From Deltaproteobacteria bacterium (lineage in GTDB: Bacteria > Desulfobacterota_C > Deferrisomatia > Deferrisomatales > JACRMM01): a DNA stretch of 11,870 nt. The notes beneath the pieces are model-generated. The model was not told the DNA's origin and ran no database searches. It saw only the letters and a program-made list of their open reading frames with translations. Below, one piece after another: positions 9,162-11,870 of this stretch; the first letter of the stretch is position 1; every line of letters starts with the position of its first letter. Both the position numbers and the translations under genes were made by a program. Location: positions 1-11,870 of the forward strand of contig JACRCS010000336.1 in NCBI GenBank assembly GCA_016218905.1. Direction: 5' to 3'.

Positions 9162-10483
9162 TAAAGTATATATCTCGCCAAATCCGTGTCCGCGGCGACC
9201 TCCGCGAGTCGTAGCTTGACGTACTCCCGGTCGATCACGACCTTCGTCTCCTCGAGGTCCGGCGCCTGAAAGCTCACGTCTTCGAGGACCTTCTCCAGGA
9301 TCGTCTGGAGCCTCCTCGCGCCGATGTTCTCAGTCTTCTCGTTGACGACCGTGGCGACGTCGGCCATCTCGTCGATCCCGTCCGGCGTGAACTCGAGCTC
9401 CACCTTCTCGGTCGCGAGGAGCTCCACGTACTGGCGCGTCAGGGCGTTCTGGGGCTCGGTGAGGATGCGGACGAAGTCCTGCCGGTTGAGCGCCTCGAGC
9501 TCGACCCGGATGGGAAGGCGTCCCTGGAGCTCCGGAATCAGGTCCGAGGGCTTCGCGATGTGGAAGGCTCCCGCGGCGATGAAGAGGATGTGGTCGGTCT
9601 TCACCAAGCCGAACTTCGTATGTACGGTGGAGCCCTCGATAATCGGAAGAAGGTCGCGCTGAACGCCCTCCCGGGAGACGTCGGGGCCGTGGCCTCCACT
9701 CCGGGCCGCGACCTTGTCGATCTCGTCGACGAAGATGATCCCGTCGTTCTGGGCCCGCTCGAGGGCCGCTTCGGTCACCTTCTCTTCGTCGACGAGCCGG
9801 CTCGCCTCCTGCTCCCGCAGGAGTTGGAGCGCCTCGGGGACCGGCACCGTCTTCTTCTTGGTCCTCTTCGGGAAGAGCCCGCCGAGCATGTCCTTGATCT
9901 GGATCCCGACCTCCTCCATGCCCTGACCGGGAAAGATCTCCATCGCCGGCGAGGCGCCGGGAACCGAGACTTCGAGCTCGACCGTCCGGTTGTTGAGGTG
10001 TCCGTCGCGCAAGAGCGCTCGGAGCTTCTCCCGCGTGGTGTCGGGCTCGCCCTCCGGCCGGGGCGACCGGTGGGGGAGGAGGGCGTCCAGAAGCCTCTCC
10101 TCCGCGAGCTCCTCGGCCCTGACGGCGACCCGCGCCTCCTCCTCCTCGCGCACCATCGAGATGGCGACTCGCACGAGGTCGCGGATCATGCTCTCGACGT
10201 CGCGGCCCACGTAACCGACCTCGGTGAACTTGCTCGCCTCCACCTTCACGAAGGGCGCGCGGGCGAGGCGCGCCAGGCGCCGCGCGATCTCGGTCTTTCC
10301 GACGCCGGTGGGGCCGATGAGGAGGATGTTCTTGGGGGTGATCTCGTCTCGCAGGTGCTCGGGGACCTGGCGGCGTCGCCACCGGTTGCGGAGCGCGATG
10401 GCGACGGCCCGCTTGGCCTTGTCCTGGCCGACGATGAACCGGTCGAGCTCGGAGACGACCTCTCTCGGGGTGAATACTTCCAT
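9161..10483 (-). CDS. hslU: ATP-dependent protease ATPase subunit HslU (ClpY)
   Basis: A 440-residue AAA+ unfoldase forming a hexameric ring that feeds substrates into the HslV peptidase in the cytoplasm. Visible parts: Walker A GPTGVGKT (57-64), the substrate-gripping pore loop GYVG (90-93), an intermediate (I) domain at about 110-240, Walker B IIFVDEID (249-256) and sensor-2 GARRL (388-392). The last residues, LARYIL, match the C-terminal tail that inserts into HslV when ATP is bound (E. coli ends similarly in FIL). Length is typical (about 443). The ATG at 10483 lies 1 base after the hslV stop, with GGAGG (plus-strand 10489-10493) inside the end of hslV, so the two are translationally linked. 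The stop is followed immediately by the heptamer hairpin. Confidence 0.98.
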
Positions 10484-10484
10484 G

Positions 10485-11036
10485 TCAGCCTCCCAGCTCC
10501 TCGACCTCGACGCACTCGTTCGTGTACACGCAGATTCGGGAGGCCGCCTTCAGAGCGGCCTTGGCGATCTCCTCGGCCGAGAGCGTGCTGTGCTCGAGGA
10601 GCGCGAGGCCCGCCGCCAGCGCATAGGGCCCTCCGGACCCGATGGCGACGACTGCCTCCTCCGGGTCGACGATGTCTCCGGTGCCCGAGAGGAGCAACGT
10701 CGACTCCTTGTCCGCCACGAGGAGCATGGCTTCGAGGCGGCGCAGGTACTTGTCCGTGCGCCAGTCCTTCGCAAGCTCCACGGCCGCCCGCTGGAGGTTC
10801 CCGCGGTGGGCGTCGAGCTTGGCCTCGAAGCGGTCGAGGAGCGTGAAGGCGTCGGCGGTCGCCCCGGCGAACCCGGTCAGGATCTCCCCGCCCCGGAGCC
10901 GGCGGATCTTTCGGGCGTTCCGCTTCAGGACCGTCGCCCCGAAGGTGACCTGGCCGTCGCCGGCCATCGCGACGCGCCCGTCGCGCCGGACGCAAACGAT
11001 CGTCGTTCCGTGGAACTTCATCTCTTCCGTGCTCAT
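10485..11036 (-). CDS. hslV: ATP-dependent protease peptidase subunit HslV (ClpQ)
   Basis: A 183-residue threonine peptidase forming double hexamers that pair with HslU. The mature N-terminus is [10 protein letters not shown], so the catalytic threonine is T11 after a short propeptide that should be removed. Other conserved parts: AGDGQVTFG (25-33), [12 protein letters not shown] (55-66), [10 protein letters not shown] (87-96), IGSGGPYA (132-139) and CVYTN (168-172). The start is uncertain. ATG 11036 has AAGGAGA (plus-strand 11052-11058), but 15 bases away. The in-frame ATG at 11021 (residue 6) would give MKFHG before the threonine, a propeptide length I recall as common in relatives, but has only a weak purine stretch in front. 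Both give the same mature protein. It lies 21 bases downstream of xerC. Confidence 0.97.
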   Translation of the reverse strand: MSTEEMKFHGTTIVCVRRDGRVAMAGDGQVTFGATVLKRNARKIRRLRGGEILTGFAGATADAFTLLDRFEAKLDAHRGNLQRAAVELAKDWRTDKYLRRLEAMLLVADKESTLLLSGTGDIVDPEEAVVAIGSGGPYALAAGLALLEHSTLSAEEIAKAALKAASRICVYTNECVEVEELGG

Positions 11037-11051
11037 GGAGGCCAGTACTTT

Positions 11052-11058
11052 TCTCCTT
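11052..11058 (-). promoter_or_regulatory. Shine-Dalgarno-like AAGGAGA upstream of hslV
   Basis: This strong match to the anti-16S sequence starts within the last base of the xerC TGA stop. It is 15 bases from the first possible hslV ATG, longer than the usual 5-9, and no start codon lies at optimal distance. It may still serve hslV. Confidence 0.45.
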
Positions 11059-11870
11059 CAGGCCCTCGGATGGGCCCGGTCGTAGACTTCCATCAGGTGC
11101 TCGACTCCCAGGTGGATGTACTTCTGGGTGGTCGAGAGGCTGCGGTGGCCGAGGAGCTCCTGGATGCTCCGCAGGTCGGCCCCGCCCGCCAGCAAGTGCG
11201 TGGCGAACGTGTGCCGCAGGGTGTGCGGACTCACCTTGCGCGCGATCGCCGCCTGGTCGATCCACCGCCCGAGGATCCGCCGGACGCTCCGGTCGGTGAG
11301 CCGGCCTCCGCGCGCGTTGAGGAACAGCGGTCCCTCCGGCTCCAGCGGCTTGCCGGCGCTCTGCCGGAGCGCCAGGTAGGTCTCCAACGCGGCGGCGCTC
11401 GGCTCCGTGAGGTACGCCTGCCGCTCCACCCGCCCTTTGCCGAGGATCCGTGCGGAACGGGAGGGCAGGTGGAGGTCTCTTCCGGAGAGGCCGACGAGTT
11501 CGCCGACCCGCATACCCGTCGCGTACAGCAGCTCCAGGAGCGCCTGGTCCCTCGCGCCGAGGATCCCCTCCGCGCGCACGGTCCCGAGCAGGTGGAGGAT
11601 CTCGTCGACGGGCATGAACCCCGGCAGCTTTCGGGCCGCCTTGGGCGCGGAGACGCCGTCGGCAGGCGTCGCGGCGAGGTGCCCCTCCCGGACCAGGAAC
11701 CGGAAGAAGGTCCGGAGGCCCGAGAGCGTCCGGGCGATCGACGTCTTCTCGTGCGCGGCGTGGAGCGAAGCGAGAAAGGAGCGGATCAGCCCCGCATCTA
11801 CCCGCGTCCAGAGCGCGGGTCCTCCCTCCACGCCGAGTCTAGGATGGAGCCAGGCGGCGAAGGAGGAGAC
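11058..11870 (-). CDS. xerC: Tyrosine recombinase XerC, 5'-truncated by window edge
   Basis: The frame is open to the right window edge: 13 codons (VSSFAAWLHPRLG) lie before the GTG at 11831, so that codon is internal and about 270 of the usual 300 or so residues are visible. XerC with XerD resolves chromosome dimers at dif during division. The N-terminal SAM-like core-binding domain is partly present (LIRSFLASL...LRTFFRFLVREG). In the catalytic domain all six residues are visible, numbered from the GTG codon: R108 in GMRVGEL, K132 in GKGR, H203 and R206 in PHTLRHTFATHLL, H229 in LLGHRSLSTTQKY, and the nucleophile Y238. The intact catalytic set and linkage to hslVU, as in other bacteria with xerC/codV-hslV-hslU, favour a housekeeping XerC over a phage integrase. 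Confidence 0.94.
   Translation of the reverse strand, partial: VSSFAAWLHPRLGVEGGPALWTRVDAGLIRSFLASLHAAHEKTSIARTLSGLRTFFRFLVREGHLAATPADGVSAPKAARKLPGFMPVDEILHLLGTVRAEGILGARDQALLELLYATGMRVGELVGLSGRDLHLPSRSARILGKGRVERQAYLTEPSAAALETYLALRQSAGKPLEPEGPLFLNARGGRLTDRSVRRILGRWIDQAAIARKVSPHTLRHTFATHLLAGGADLRSIQELLGHRSLSTTQKYIHLGVEHLMEVYDRAHPRA

Noticed and set aside
9560..10846. 428-codon plus-strand open frame opposite hslU/hslV
   Set aside because: Antisense to genes with complete catalytic motifs; leucine/glycine/arginine-rich shadow translation.
11058..11831. XerC starting at the GTG codon at 11831
   Set aside because: The frame continues to the window edge with plausible core-binding-domain sequence, and the protein would otherwise be about 40 residues too short.

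Overview
The window is a GC-rich bacterial chromosomal segment, densely coding and with strong G/C bias at third codon positions. A YdhV-like aldehyde:ferredoxin oxidoreductase implies low-redox or anaerobic metabolism. The minus-strand order xerC-hslV-hslU-argB-argD-argF-argG resembles what I recall from Deltaproteobacteria-type (Desulfobacterota/Myxococcota-like) genomes, but NC10, Rokubacteria or Acidobacteria relatives cannot be excluded. There is no rRNA, tRNA, CRISPR array, phage gene or transposase gene in the window.

Layout. Plus strand: the 3' two thirds of a tungsten/molybdenum-pterin aldehyde oxidoreductase (1-1177), a hairpin terminator, and an orphan membrane-bound hybrid histidine kinase (1433-3727) that ends in a hairpin overlapping its stop codon. 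Minus strand, read from right to left: xerC (5' end outside the window), hslV, hslU, argB, argD, argF, argG and a PEBP/YbhB-like gene. The plus and minus gene sets converge at about 3728-3926.

Function. HslV and HslU form the ATP-dependent two-ring protease. XerC is the tyrosine recombinase that resolves chromosome dimers. ArgB and ArgD carry out two steps of ornithine synthesis from N-acetylglutamate. ArgF and ArgG turn ornithine into citrulline and then argininosuccinate. ArgB carries the N-terminal extension typical of arginine-inhibited enzymes, so the pathway is probably feedback-controlled there. argH, argC and argJ/argA are not in the window. The slot after argG, where argH often lies, holds the PEBP gene.

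The most unusual content is in the gaps between genes. Three gaps (HK/PEBP, argG/argF, argF/argD) each carry a pair of inverted GTAG-headed palindromes that look like REP/BIME elements; two of them are exactly 59 bp. Around them, and alone between hslU and argB, lie tandem heptamers of the form (G/A)GTTATC, mostly facing each other as inverted arrays. This suggests two nested families of mobile or amplified intergenic repeats that have repeatedly invaded one operon. The genes themselves are all recognisable families with intact catalytic motifs. I see no convincing new protein system.
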